In this document: in pieces, positions 33,959 to 41,990 of the stretch
Position numbering within the stretch: position 1 is the first letter of the stretch
How the letters are laid out: every line of letters begins with the position of its first letter
NCBI GenBank assembly: GCA_963827855.1
Contig: CAWHBY010000002.1
Location: 1,550,001 to 1,614,000, forward strand
DNA from: DTPU01 sp963827855
GTDB lineage: Bacteria > Planctomycetota > Phycisphaerae > Sedimentisphaerales > Anaerobacaceae
Reading direction: 5' to 3'
DNA: 64,000 nt
Notes under the pieces: generated by a model
Seen by the model: the letters and a program-made list of their open reading frames with translations, nothing else
Databases searched by the model: none
What the model was told of the DNA's origin: nothing
Made by a program: the position numbers and the translations under genes

Positions 33959-36559
33959 TTACTGAGACGCCACCACTTCGAGTTGTCCCTGGGTCCGGAT
34001 GTCCTCGGACGAGCTCCCAACCAGGACGTCGAACACGCCGGGCTCAACCACAAAGCCGTGGGTCTTCACGTCGTAGAAGGCCAGCTTGTCGCCGGGCAGG
34101 GTGAAGGTCACGGTCCACTTCTCGCCGGGCTTCAGGCTGATCCGCTCCAGCCCGCGGAGCTCCTTGGCGGGCCGCTTGACGCTGCATTCCACGTCGTGCA
34201 CGTAGAGCTGGACCACCTCGTCTCCAACCCGCTTGCCAACGTTCTCCACCTCCACGCTCACGGCGGCCTTGCCGCCTGCCGGGATCTGTCTGGGCGAGAT
34301 CTGCACGCTGCCGTATCGGAACTGCGTGTAGCTCAGGCCGTGACCGAAGGCAAAGAGCGGCTTGCCGTTGAGGTACATGTAGGTGAAGCCTTTGGTGATA
34401 TCGTACTCGTCCTGGGGCGGGACCTGGCTCTCGGAGGCATACACGGTATGGGGCAGTCGCCCGCCCGGATTCACGTCGCCAAAGATCACGTCAGCCAGGG
34501 CGTTGCCGCCTTCCACGCCGTTCCACCAGGCCTCCAGGATGGCCGGCGCATTGTCCTTGATCCAGGGGACCGTCAACGGCCCAGCGTTCATCAGCACCAC
34601 GACCGTCCTGGGGTTGGCTGCCAGTACCGCGCGAACCAGCTCCTCCTGCCGGCCCGGCAGGCCCAGACTCGTACGGTCGCGTCCCTCGGCCTCAATGGCG
34701 TTGGTTGTGCCAACGACCACGATCGCCGCGTCCGCGCCCTTGGCGAGGGCAGCGGCCTCCCCCAGGGTATCCCCAGCCTCGGGTGCACCGGCCGAGTACC
34801 TGAGCTCCTCCGCTTCGAGACTCAGGTTCGAGGCCCCTGCCAGAAGGATCTGGTCGAAATGCCCCGTGAACGAGGAACTCTCCGCGTTCTTGCCTACGGC
34901 CGTGAATCGGAACTGGCTGCGTCCTGCGAGGTCGAACGACCGGGTTCCGAAGCTCACGATGGGATCGTAGCTCGCGGACCTCGCATACATGTCCACGGCC
35001 TGGCCCTGGTCTGCACCGTCGATGCTGAGCTTGAAGATCCCCCGGTTCGGGAAGCTCTTGTAGTGAAGCTTGATCTCATAGACGCCGGACGCCGGGACCT
35101 CGATTGGGAACTGGATGAATGCGCCTGCGCCCTGGGCGTCCAGCTTGACGCCTGCCCCCTTGCTGAAGCCGGCCTCCCGATCGACCGAAACCTGGGCACT
35201 GCCCACCCCGCCGATCCCACACCCCTTGGCGTACACGACCTCGACGCCCTCGCCTGCGCGGTTCTTGATCCCCTGCAAGGGCCTGACCGGGTTGTCGGCC
35301 TTGCCGCTGTACCCGCCCGGGGTGAACAGATCCGCGTGCGGCCCGATCACCGCGATCTTCTTGAGCCGGGACTTGTCCAAGGGCAGCAGGCCGTCCTTGT
35401 TGCTCAGAAGCACAATGGACTTCTGTGCTGCCTTCAGGGCCAGGGCCCGATGCGATGGGCTGCAGATCACGTCCGGGGAGATCCTGCTGTAGGGGACCAG
35501 GGCCGGTGGATCGAACTCGCCCAGGCGGAACCGGTCGCGCATCACCCGATAGACCGCGTCGTTGAGGCGGGCCTCCGGCAGCTTGCCCTGGCGCACGGCA
35601 GCCGGGAGATAGGTCTCGAACTCCCTGTCCGAGAAGTCGCAGCCGTTGATCAGCGACTGGGCCACCGCGTCCTCGTAGGTCATCTTACCTTTCATATGGC
35701 CGGACACCATCGATCGCACGCCCCCGAGGTCTGACACGACAAAGCCTTGGAAGCCCCACTGCTTCTTGAGGATCTCGTTGAGCAGGAGGGGATTGATGTT
35801 GCTGGGCACGCCATTGATGGCGTTGTACGAGGCCATGACCGACTGCGCCTGCCCCTCCACGATGCAGTCGCGGAAGTGCGGCAGCCAGTACTCGTAGAGC
35901 ATCCGCTCGGGGACCGCGGCCGACAGGCTTTGCCGCCCCCTCTCTACATTGTTCACGGCATAGTGCTTGAGCGTGGACGCGAGCTTGAGATACCTGGGAT
36001 CGTCTCCCTGCAGGCCTTTGACATAGGCAACGCCCATGCGGCCGGTCAGGAACGGGTCTTCACCATAGGCCTCTTCGTTGCGGCCCCAATAGGGATTGCG
36101 GCCGATGTTGATGACCGGGCCCCGATAGATCAGGCCCTTCTTCTCCCTGACCTGGTCCGGCTGCCGATGCCAGAGGTTGTACACGCCGCGGGCCTCGTCC
36201 GAGATCGCCGTGCCCACCTCGTGGACCAGGGCGGGGTCCCACGTCGCGCCCATGGCGATCGACACGGGAAACATCGTGGTTGGCCGGTCCGCCCAGCACA
36301 CCCCGTGAAGGCACTGGTTCCATTGGTCCGCCCGGATGTTGAACCGCTCGATGGTCGTGCCCCTGTGGTTGAGGAGTATGGCCTTCTCCTCCAGGGTCAG
36401 ACGCGAAATCAGGTCCTGGACCCGCCTTTCCAGCGGCTGGTTCGCGTCCGCGTAGATCGGTCCCTCAGAGGCCGCAAACACGGATCGGTTCATGGAGAGG
36501 GAGGCCATCAGGATCGCTACCACTCCCAACCTGCGAAGGATCGAATTCTCGCACTTCAC
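33959..36559 (-). CDS. GH3 beta-glycosidase with inserted carbohydrate-binding-like domain
   Basis: This is an 866-residue secreted protein (signal VVAILMASLSMNRSVFA). The GH3 N-domain shows LASTLKHYAVNN and the nucleophile Asp in GFVVSDLGGVRSM. The alpha/beta sandwich domain holds the probable acid/base Glu in IEAEGRDRTSLGLPGRQEE. Between about residues 470 and 605 a CBM6/PA14-like beta domain is inserted (FIQFPIEVPASGVYEIKLHY). The C-terminal Fn3-like domain has the usual FAFGHGLSYTQF. GNPYWGRNEEAYGEDP-like text favours beta-xylosidase or beta-glucosidase. It is the first gene of the GH3-GH31-MFS operon. Confidence 0.9.
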   Translation of the reverse strand: MKCENSILRRLGVVAILMASLSMNRSVFAASEGPIYADANQPLERRVQDLISRLTLEEKAILLNHRGTTIERFNIRADQWNQCLHGVCWADRPTTMFPVSIAMGATWDPALVHEVGTAISDEARGVYNLWHRQPDQVREKKGLIYRGPVINIGRNPYWGRNEEAYGEDPFLTGRMGVAYVKGLQGDDPRYLKLASTLKHYAVNNVERGRQSLSAAVPERMLYEYWLPHFRDCIVEGQAQSVMASYNAINGVPSNINPLLLNEILKKQWGFQGFVVSDLGGVRSMVSGHMKGKMTYEDAVAQSLINGCDFSDREFETYLPAAVRQGKLPEARLNDAVYRVMRDRFRLGEFDPPALVPYSRISPDVICSPSHRALALKAAQKSIVLLSNKDGLLPLDKSRLKKIAVIGPHADLFTPGGYSGKADNPVRPLQGIKNRAGEGVEVVYAKGCGIGGVGSAQVSVDREAGFSKGAGVKLDAQGAGAFIQFPIEVPASGVYEIKLHYKSFPNRGIFKLSIDGADQGQAVDMYARSASYDPIVSFGTRSFDLAGRSQFRFTAVGKNAESSSFTGHFDQILLAGASNLSLEAEELRYSAGAPEAGDTLGEAAALAKGADAAIVVVGTTNAIEAEGRDRTSLGLPGRQEELVRAVLAANPRTVVVLMNAGPLTVPWIKDNAPAILEAWWNGVEGGNALADVIFGDVNPGGRLPHTVYASESQVPPQDEYDITKGFTYMYLNGKPLFAFGHGLSYTQFRYGSVQISPRQIPAGGKAAVSVEVENVGKRVGDEVVQLYVHDVECSVKRPAKELRGLERISLKPGEKWTVTFTLPGDKLAFYDVKTHGFVVEPGVFDVLVGSSSEDIRTQGQLEVVASQ

Positions 36560-36608
36560 GGTGTTCTCCTTTCAGAGTAGGGCCCAGGCATGTGATTCCA
36601 TACTGATT

Positions 36609-36636
36609 ATTATAAGTCAACTCTGTTGAATGCCAA
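36609..36636 (-). promoter_or_regulatory. GH3 operon promoter with TTCAAC-N3-GTTGA operator in the spacer
   Basis: On the minus strand TTGGCA (36636-36631), a 16-bp spacer and TATAAT (36614-36609) form a strong promoter 50 bp upstream of the GH3 start. The spacer itself is the palindrome TTCAACAGAGTTGACT. The same palindrome occupies the spacers of the promoters at 36666 and 47711. Confidence 0.72.
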
Positions 36637-36665
36637 GACAAAAACTGCTATCCGGCCGTTTCTGC

Positions 36666-36694
36666 TGGACAATTCAACCAAGTTGAATTAGACT
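36666..36694 (+). promoter_or_regulatory. Pseudopilin-LarA-transketolase operon promoter with operator in the spacer
   Basis: TGGACA (36666-36671), a 17-bp spacer and TAGACT (36689-36694) lie 52 bp upstream of the pseudopilin start. The spacer is filled by the perfect palindrome AATTCAACCAAGTTGAATT (36671-36689). It is divergent from the GH3 promoter. Confidence 0.7.
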
Positions 36695-36745
36695 AATCAT
36701 GAATGAACTGAGCCCATGGGTAAGTCGAGCTGAAGGGGTCTCACG

Positions 36746-37504
36746 ATGGACAGAAAGGCGTTCACTCTCATCGAGCTCCTGGTCGTCATCGCCATCATCG
36801 CGATCCTGATGGGTATCCTGATGCCCACCCTCAGGGCCGTCAAGGAACAGGCGAGACAGCAGGCCTGTGCTTCCCGGATTCGCCAGCAGGTCCTGGCCTC
36901 CACCCTGTACGCACAGGACAATCGGAGCACCCTGGCGCTGCCCAGCACGCGGGGCAACTGGCTGCACGATGTAGCCATCAACACCGTGAACTTCATGCTA
37001 AGAAGCGGGATGACGCGTGAGATGTTCTACTGCCCGTCGAACGAGATTGACCAGAAGCACACCTCCTACTTCTGGGAGTTCACCACCACGTGGGATGGAG
37101 CCCGGTTCGTCAATGCCACCGACGATTCCTTCATCATCTCGGGCTACAACTACCTGCTTCAGTCCACCAGGGGAGACCGGCCTCCCATCAAGAACAATGA
37201 GAACAAGACCGGACCCAAGAGGTGGTGCAAAACCCTCAACGAGAAACGGGCAGCCCTCATGGAACTGTGCATCGATGCGGTCCCCAGCCAGAAGAGGGCA
37301 GGTGCCAAGTACGGCTACACCTTCGGGGAGATTACAGGGGGCGGCATCTGGAGTCAGTACCACCTTTTTGAAAAGGCCAATCACCTGAAGACCGACGCCG
37401 AGCCCTTGGGGTCGAACATTGGGTTTCTCGACGGTCACGTCCAATGGAGGCGATTTCAGGATATGGAGACCCGGTATGGAGACCCAACCGAGTATTGGTG
37501 GTAA
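36746..37504 (+). CDS. Type II pseudopilin-like protein, prepilin N-terminal motif
   Basis: This is a 252-residue protein with the start at 36746, 9 bases after AAGGGG. The N terminus RKAFTLIELLVVIAIIAIL is a prepilin cleavage site and helix, and KEQARQQACASRIRQQ follows. The C-terminal part has GSNIGFLDGHVQWRRF and ends EYWW. It is a paralogue of 13767-14537 over its whole length, with the same GNWL, FYCPSN and LDGH landmarks. It heads an operon with LarA, transketolase and an alcohol dehydrogenase, again coupling a pseudopilin to sugar catabolism. Confidence 0.86.
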   Translation: MDRKAFTLIELLVVIAIIAILMGILMPTLRAVKEQARQQACASRIRQQVLASTLYAQDNRSTLALPSTRGNWLHDVAINTVNFMLRSGMTREMFYCPSNEIDQKHTSYFWEFTTTWDGARFVNATDDSFIISGYNYLLQSTRGDRPPIKNNENKTGPKRWCKTLNEKRAALMELCIDAVPSQKRAGAKYGYTFGEITGGGIWSQYHLFEKANHLKTDAEPLGSNIGFLDGHVQWRRFQDMETRYGDPTEYWW

Positions 37505-37505
37505 G

Positions 37506-38792
37506 ATGGCAACTGTGTCGGTGAAGGAAGTCCGGATACCGTATGGCCGAAAGTCCAAGACCCTGAGGATTCCAGCCGAAAACCTGGCCTGGGTGGAGGG
37601 GCCCAAGTACGTTCCGCCGGTCCCGGACCTTCCCGCGGCGGTGCGCGCGGCCCTGGTCTCCCCCGTGGGCTCGCCCGATCTGAAGGAGCTGGCCCGCAGG
37701 CACGGGACCCGCACGGTCATCCTGGTTGACGACGGGACCCGCAGCACGCCCCAGCGACTCATTCTGCCCGTGCTGCTGGAGGAGCTGAATGCAGCCGGCG
37801 TCCGAGATGCGGACATCACCGTGCTGATCGCCCTAGGTACACACCGCCCGATGACCAGGGCTGAGTGCGAGGCGCGGTACGGCCAGGAGGTCGTGGATCG
37901 GGTCAAGGTCATGAACCTCCCCCAGGACCCCGGGAGCTTTGAGGACCTCGGAAAGACGCCGTCCGGAGTGCCCGTTCGCGTCAGCCGGCTCTACCTCCAG
38001 AGCCAGCTCAGCATTGCCGTGGGCAACATCATCCCGCACATGTACGCTGGCTGGGCCGGCGGCGCCAAGATGATCCAACCGGGCGTCACGGATCACGTGA
38101 CCACCGCGGAGACCCATCTGATGGCAGGTCCTCGCGTGTATGAGATCCTCGGCCAGGTGGACAACCCGGTCCGGCGGGAGATGGAGGCGATTGCCCTGGA
38201 GACGGGCCTCAAGTGCATCGTGAACGTGGTGCTCAACAGCGAGGGCGAGATCGTGGCTGTGGTGGCCGGCCATCCCGTGGATGCCCACCGCGCCGGAGTC
38301 CGGATTGCGACTCCGATCTATACCATCGAGATCAAGGAGCGTCCTGATATCGTGGTGGCCGGCGCCCATCCCGCGGAGCGGGACCTGTGGCAGGGATTCA
38401 AGCCGATCAACGGGTGCGGCATGCTGGTCAAGGATGGAGGCACGCTGATCCTGGTGACTCCCTCGCCCGAAGGGATTGCCCCTGATCACCCGCAACTGGT
38501 CGAGCTGGGAATGACGCCGGAACAAGAGGTCTACTCGCTGCTCTCGCAGGGCCGGATCTCCGACCGGGTGGCGGCCGCGACCTACCTGGCCCTGGTTCAG
38601 ACCCGCCGGCGCGTGGAGATCGTGCTGGTCACGGACGGCATCTCCCATGAGCAGGCCGCGAGGATCGGGCTGGCAGCCACACCGCGGTTCGGCGAAGCCC
38701 TTTCCAAGGCCCTGGCACGCCATGGAAAGCAGGCACGGATTGGCGTGGTCACCAAGGGAGCAGACGTACTGGGCCGCATCCTCCAGGCGTGA
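37506..38792 (+). CDS. LarA-like nickel-dependent racemase/epimerase (DUF2088)
   Basis: This is a 428-residue protein whose ATG at 37506 follows the pseudopilin stop by one base. The family blocks are LVDDGTRSTPQRLILP, IALGTHRPMT (His), and HMYAGWAGGAKMIQPGVT, which corresponds to the loop with the Lys that tethers the pincer cofactor in lactate racemase. VAGAHPAERDLWQGFKPI is another conserved stretch. LarA homologues epimerise 2-hydroxy acids by hydride transfer. The genes for cofactor synthesis (larB, larC, larE) are not in the window. A second, diverged LarA lies at 41987-43352; the substrates are unknown and may be sugar acids. Confidence 0.85.
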   Translation: MATVSVKEVRIPYGRKSKTLRIPAENLAWVEGPKYVPPVPDLPAAVRAALVSPVGSPDLKELARRHGTRTVILVDDGTRSTPQRLILPVLLEELNAAGVRDADITVLIALGTHRPMTRAECEARYGQEVVDRVKVMNLPQDPGSFEDLGKTPSGVPVRVSRLYLQSQLSIAVGNIIPHMYAGWAGGAKMIQPGVTDHVTTAETHLMAGPRVYEILGQVDNPVRREMEAIALETGLKCIVNVVLNSEGEIVAVVAGHPVDAHRAGVRIATPIYTIEIKERPDIVVAGAHPAERDLWQGFKPINGCGMLVKDGGTLILVTPSPEGIAPDHPQLVELGMTPEQEVYSLLSQGRISDRVAAATYLALVQTRRRVEIVLVTDGISHEQAARIGLAATPRFGEALSKALARHGKQARIGVVTKGADVLGRILQA

Positions 38793-38820
38793 GCTATCGT
38801 CCAGAAAGGAGTACCTCGTC

Positions 38821-39702
38821 GTGCATCACTATCCTGACCGGCTCCTGCGGGAGCTCTCGACCCAGGCCCAGCAGTTCCGCATCCAGGTCCTCAAGATGAT
38901 CTACGAGAGTCAGACCGGGCACCTGGGCGGAGCCTTCTCGTGCGCGGAGATCGTCGCGTCGCTGTATTTCCAGCACATGAGGGTCGATCCCTCGCAGCCC
39001 GACTGGCCACAGCGGGACCGGCTGCTGTTCTCCAAGGGACACGCATGCGCGATGCTCTACACCGCCCTGGCGCACAAGGGATTCTTTCCGGTGGAAGAGC
39101 TGATGACCTTTCGGAAGTTCCACAGCCGGCTGCAGGGACATCCGGAGCCGGCCAAGACTCCGGGCGTGGAGGTCGTGGCCGGACCCCTGGGCCACGGGAT
39201 CGCCATTGGCGTGGGCATGGCCCTGGCCGCGCGCATGCCGGCCAGCCAGAGGCCCTCTGCCATGACCGCCCCGTCGGCCATGGCATCAATGGGCCGGGTG
39301 TACGTGCTGCTGGGGGATGGCGAGATCAATGCCGGGGTCGTGTGGGAGGGGGCGATGGCAGCCGCCAAGTTCCGCCTGGGCAACCTTACGGCCATCCTCG
39401 ACTACAATGGCATCCAACAAACCGGCGCGTGTGCGGACGTGATGCCCACGGAGCCCATTGTGGACAAATGGCGATCCTTCGGTTGGGACGTACAGGACAT
39501 CCACGGGCACAACGTGCTGGAGATCCTCACGGCCCTGGACCGCGCCGACGAGGTGCACGCCAGGCCCAGCATGATCATTGCCCGAACCACCAAGGGCAAG
39601 GGAGTGAGTTTCATGGAGTACGACAACCGCTGGCACGGCATGCCGCCGGACAAGGCGCAGTACCGGCAGGCCCTGGGCGAACTGCAGGAGGGCCTGGCAT
39701 GA
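38821..39702 (+). CDS. Transketolase, N-terminal (TPP-binding) subunit
   Basis: This is a 293-residue protein. The GTG at 38821, 9 bases after AGGAG, gives the usual length for split transketolases. Conserved thiamine-diphosphate features are GHLGGAFSCAEIVASLYF, FSKGHACAMLYTAL, GPLGHGIAIGVGMAL and the GDGEINAGVVWEGAM ... DYNGIQQTG motif that binds magnesium and TPP. It needs the C-terminal subunit encoded directly downstream, with which it overlaps by 4 bp (ATGA). It would move two-carbon units between ketoses and aldoses in pentose metabolism. It is 28 bp after larA in the same operon. Confidence 0.92.
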   Translation: MHHYPDRLLRELSTQAQQFRIQVLKMIYESQTGHLGGAFSCAEIVASLYFQHMRVDPSQPDWPQRDRLLFSKGHACAMLYTALAHKGFFPVEELMTFRKFHSRLQGHPEPAKTPGVEVVAGPLGHGIAIGVGMALAARMPASQRPSAMTAPSAMASMGRVYVLLGDGEINAGVVWEGAMAAAKFRLGNLTAILDYNGIQQTGACADVMPTEPIVDKWRSFGWDVQDIHGHNVLEILTALDRADEVHARPSMIIARTTKGKGVSFMEYDNRWHGMPPDKAQYRQALGELQEGLA

Positions 39703-40649
39703 GCAGAGAATGGATCAATATGCGCAAGGCCTACGGCGAGGCCCTGGTCGAGCTGGGCAGGACCCATTCGAACGTGGTGGTCTTGAGCGCGGACGTGTCG
39801 AACTCGGACTTTAGCTGCAAGTTTGAAGAGGCCTTTCCAGACCGGTTCTTCAACGTGGGCATCGCCGAACAGTGCCTGGTGGACGTGGCCGTGGGCCTCG
39901 CCTGCAGCGGGAAGATCCCTCTGGCGAACACCTTCTCGTTTCTCTTTGCCACACGGGCCCTGGAGATGGTCAGGACCCACCTGTGCTTCGGAGGGGCCAA
40001 CGTCAAGCTGATGGGCGCGTACTCGGGCCTGTCCGATTCGTTCGACGGCCCGACCCACCACTCCATCACGGACCTGGCCATCCTGCGCAGCCTGCCCCAC
40101 ATGACCGTGGTGGTGCCAGGCGACCCCATCGCCCTCAAGAAGCTGCTGCCCCAGATTGCAGACTGGAAGGGCCCTGTATTCTGCAGGCTGACCCGCAACG
40201 AGGCGCCTGTGCTCTTTGACGACAGCTACTGCCCCCAAATCGGGAAGGCCGTCCTGCTGCGGCCCGGATCGGATGTCACGCTCGTGGGCACGGGAATGAT
40301 GCTCAGCCGGTGTCTGGACGCGGCCGAGACCCTGTCGCACGAGGGAATCGAAGCGAGGGTGATCGAGGTACACACGATCAAGCCGATCGATGCCGAGTGC
40401 CTCGTAACCGCGGCCCGCCAGACTGGGGCGATCGTCACCGTGGAAGAGCACAGCGTCGTGGGCGGGCTGGGCGCGGCCGTGGCCGAGGTGGTGACCGAGG
40501 CCTGTCCCGTACCGGTGAAGCGGGTGGGGATCCCGGATCGATTTGCTGAGAGCGGACCCTATGAGGATCTGCTGGACAACTACGGGATGTCCAGGAGCGA
40601 TATCCTGGGGGCCGTTCGCAAAGCGCTGTCTGCCAAGAAGAACAGCTAG
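39699..40649 (+). CDS. Transketolase, C-terminal subunit
   Basis: This is a 316-residue protein. NVVVLSADVSNSDFS and RFFNVGIAEQCLVDVAVGLA carry the Glu that activates the TPP ring. DGPTHHSITDLAILR and FCRLTRNEAPV are further transketolase Pyr-domain features, and the C-terminal domain (IVTVEEHSVVGGLGAAVAEV) completes it. It pairs with the N-terminal subunit upstream through a 4-bp overlap. The TAG stop codon (40647-40649) is the first three bases of a TAGCCCGC repeat copy. Confidence 0.92.
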   Translation: MSREWINMRKAYGEALVELGRTHSNVVVLSADVSNSDFSCKFEEAFPDRFFNVGIAEQCLVDVAVGLACSGKIPLANTFSFLFATRALEMVRTHLCFGGANVKLMGAYSGLSDSFDGPTHHSITDLAILRSLPHMTVVVPGDPIALKKLLPQIADWKGPVFCRLTRNEAPVLFDDSYCPQIGKAVLLRPGSDVTLVGTGMMLSRCLDAAETLSHEGIEARVIEVHTIKPIDAECLVTAARQTGAIVTVEEHSVVGGLGAAVAEVVTEACPVPVKRVGIPDRFAESGPYEDLLDNYGMSRSDILGAVRKALSAKKNS

Positions 40650-40663
40650 CCCGCGTTTCTCGC
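40647..40663 (+). repeat. Half-copy of the TAGCCCGC(A/G)TTTCTC repeat
   Basis: TAGCCCGCGTTTCTCGC begins at the stop codon of the transketolase gene and differs by two bases from the terminal repeat at 4038-4054. No inverted partner is seen nearby, so it is a solitary end or relic. Confidence 0.6.
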
Positions 40664-40699
40664 AGGATTTTCGACGCTTGGGATAAAAAGGAGGACTTC

Positions 40700-41968
40700 A
40701 TGGATACCTTCGCAGCGGCACGGGACCTGCTCAAGGAGTTCAAGGGAGACGCCTATCTCTTCGGCCCCCACGTGCTCAAGGACGTTGGAAGCATCCCGGC
40801 CTGCCGCGCACGGCGCGCGGCGTTGATCTATGCGGAGTTCCCCGGTGTGGCTGGTCACGTCGAGACGATCCGCCGATCGCTGGGCCGGGCCGGCACCCCC
40901 ATTGTGGCGGAGATACCCGGGGCCAGACCCAACGCCCCCACCGAGGATCTCCTTCGGATCGCCGACGAGCTGGGCCGGGCAAATCCGGACCTGTTGGTCA
41001 GCCTGGGCGGCGGGAGCACCCTTGACGCAGCCAAGGCGGCGGAGGTGCTTCGCACCTTGGGCGGCCGGATCGAGGAGTACTTCGGCACAGGTCTGATCAC
41101 CCAGAGACTTCGCGAAACGGGCAAGGCCCTGACGCCCCACGTGGCCATCCAGACGGCAGCCAGCTCAGGCGCGCACCTGACCAAGTACTCGAACATCACG
41201 GACCTCAGCACAGGCCAGAAGAAGCTGATCGTGGATGACGCGATCGTGCCCTGCTGCCCGGTGTTTGATTACACACTGACCCACAACGCCCCCCCTGCCC
41301 TGACTGTGGACGGGGCTTTGGACGGCATGGCCCACATCCTGGAGGTCTTCTACGGGGCGGTGGGCAAGTCGCACTATGACCGGCTCCATCGGATCGCTGC
41401 ACAGGGACTGCCCCTGATCGTGAACTACCTGCCCAGGATCTGGAAGGACCCACACGATGCCGAGGCCCGGGAGGCCCTATGCCTGGCAACCGATCTGGGC
41501 GCCTATGCGATCATGCTAGGCGGCACCAATGGCGGGCATCTGACCAGCTTCTCCCTCGTTGACATCCTCACCCATGGCCGGGCCTGTGCGATCATGAATC
41601 CGTACTACACGGTCTTCTTCTCTACGGCCATCGAAGGCCCGCTTCGCCTGGTGGGCATGGTGTTCCGCAGCGCAGGGTTCTTCTCCGGAGATCCCAAGAC
41701 GCTCCAAGGGCGTGACCTGGGCACAGCCGTGGCCCACGCGATGTTCGCCTTTGCCCGGTCCATCGAGTTTCCCACCCGCCTTGGTGACGTGGAGGGCTTC
41801 ACGCAGTTCCACATCGATCGGGCCTTGACGGCTGCGAAGAATCCTCAGCTCAAGATGAAACTGGAGAATATGCCGGTCCCCCTGTGCGTGGACACGATTG
41901 ACGAGTACATGGGACCCATCCTGCGGGCCGCCGCGAAGGGGGACCTGACCCTGATCCGGAATGTTTAG
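40700..41968 (+). CDS. Iron-containing alcohol dehydrogenase family protein
   Basis: This is a 422-residue protein with the start at 40700 behind AGGAGG. The cofactor motif is DLLVSLGGGSTLDAAKAAEV. The metal site is formed by Asp and His in TVDGALDGMAHILEVFYG, and by the histidines of GGTNGGHLTSFSLVDILTHG and later segments. QTAASSGAHLTKYSNIT is the substrate-loop equivalent. It would interconvert an alcohol and an aldehyde with NAD(P)H; the substrate is not identifiable. It is the last gene of the pseudopilin-LarA-transketolase operon and converges on the second larA with 18 bp between. Confidence 0.88.
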   Translation: MDTFAAARDLLKEFKGDAYLFGPHVLKDVGSIPACRARRAALIYAEFPGVAGHVETIRRSLGRAGTPIVAEIPGARPNAPTEDLLRIADELGRANPDLLVSLGGGSTLDAAKAAEVLRTLGGRIEEYFGTGLITQRLRETGKALTPHVAIQTAASSGAHLTKYSNITDLSTGQKKLIVDDAIVPCCPVFDYTLTHNAPPALTVDGALDGMAHILEVFYGAVGKSHYDRLHRIAAQGLPLIVNYLPRIWKDPHDAEAREALCLATDLGAYAIMLGGTNGGHLTSFSLVDILTHGRACAIMNPYYTVFFSTAIEGPLRLVGMVFRSAGFFSGDPKTLQGRDLGTAVAHAMFAFARSIEFPTRLGDVEGFTQFHIDRALTAAKNPQLKMKLENMPVPLCVDTIDEYMGPILRAAAKGDLTLIRNV

Positions 41969-41990
41969 CCCGCGTTTCTCACGGGCTCAC
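41966..41990. terminator. Hairpin made from a TAGCCCGC repeat copy between convergent genes
   Basis: The repeat copy starts at the TAG stop of the alcohol dehydrogenase gene. AGCCCG (41967-41972) pairs with CGGGCT (41982-41987) around a 9-base loop. The position between two convergent stop codons suggests a two-way terminator, but no T-run follows. Confidence 0.4.
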
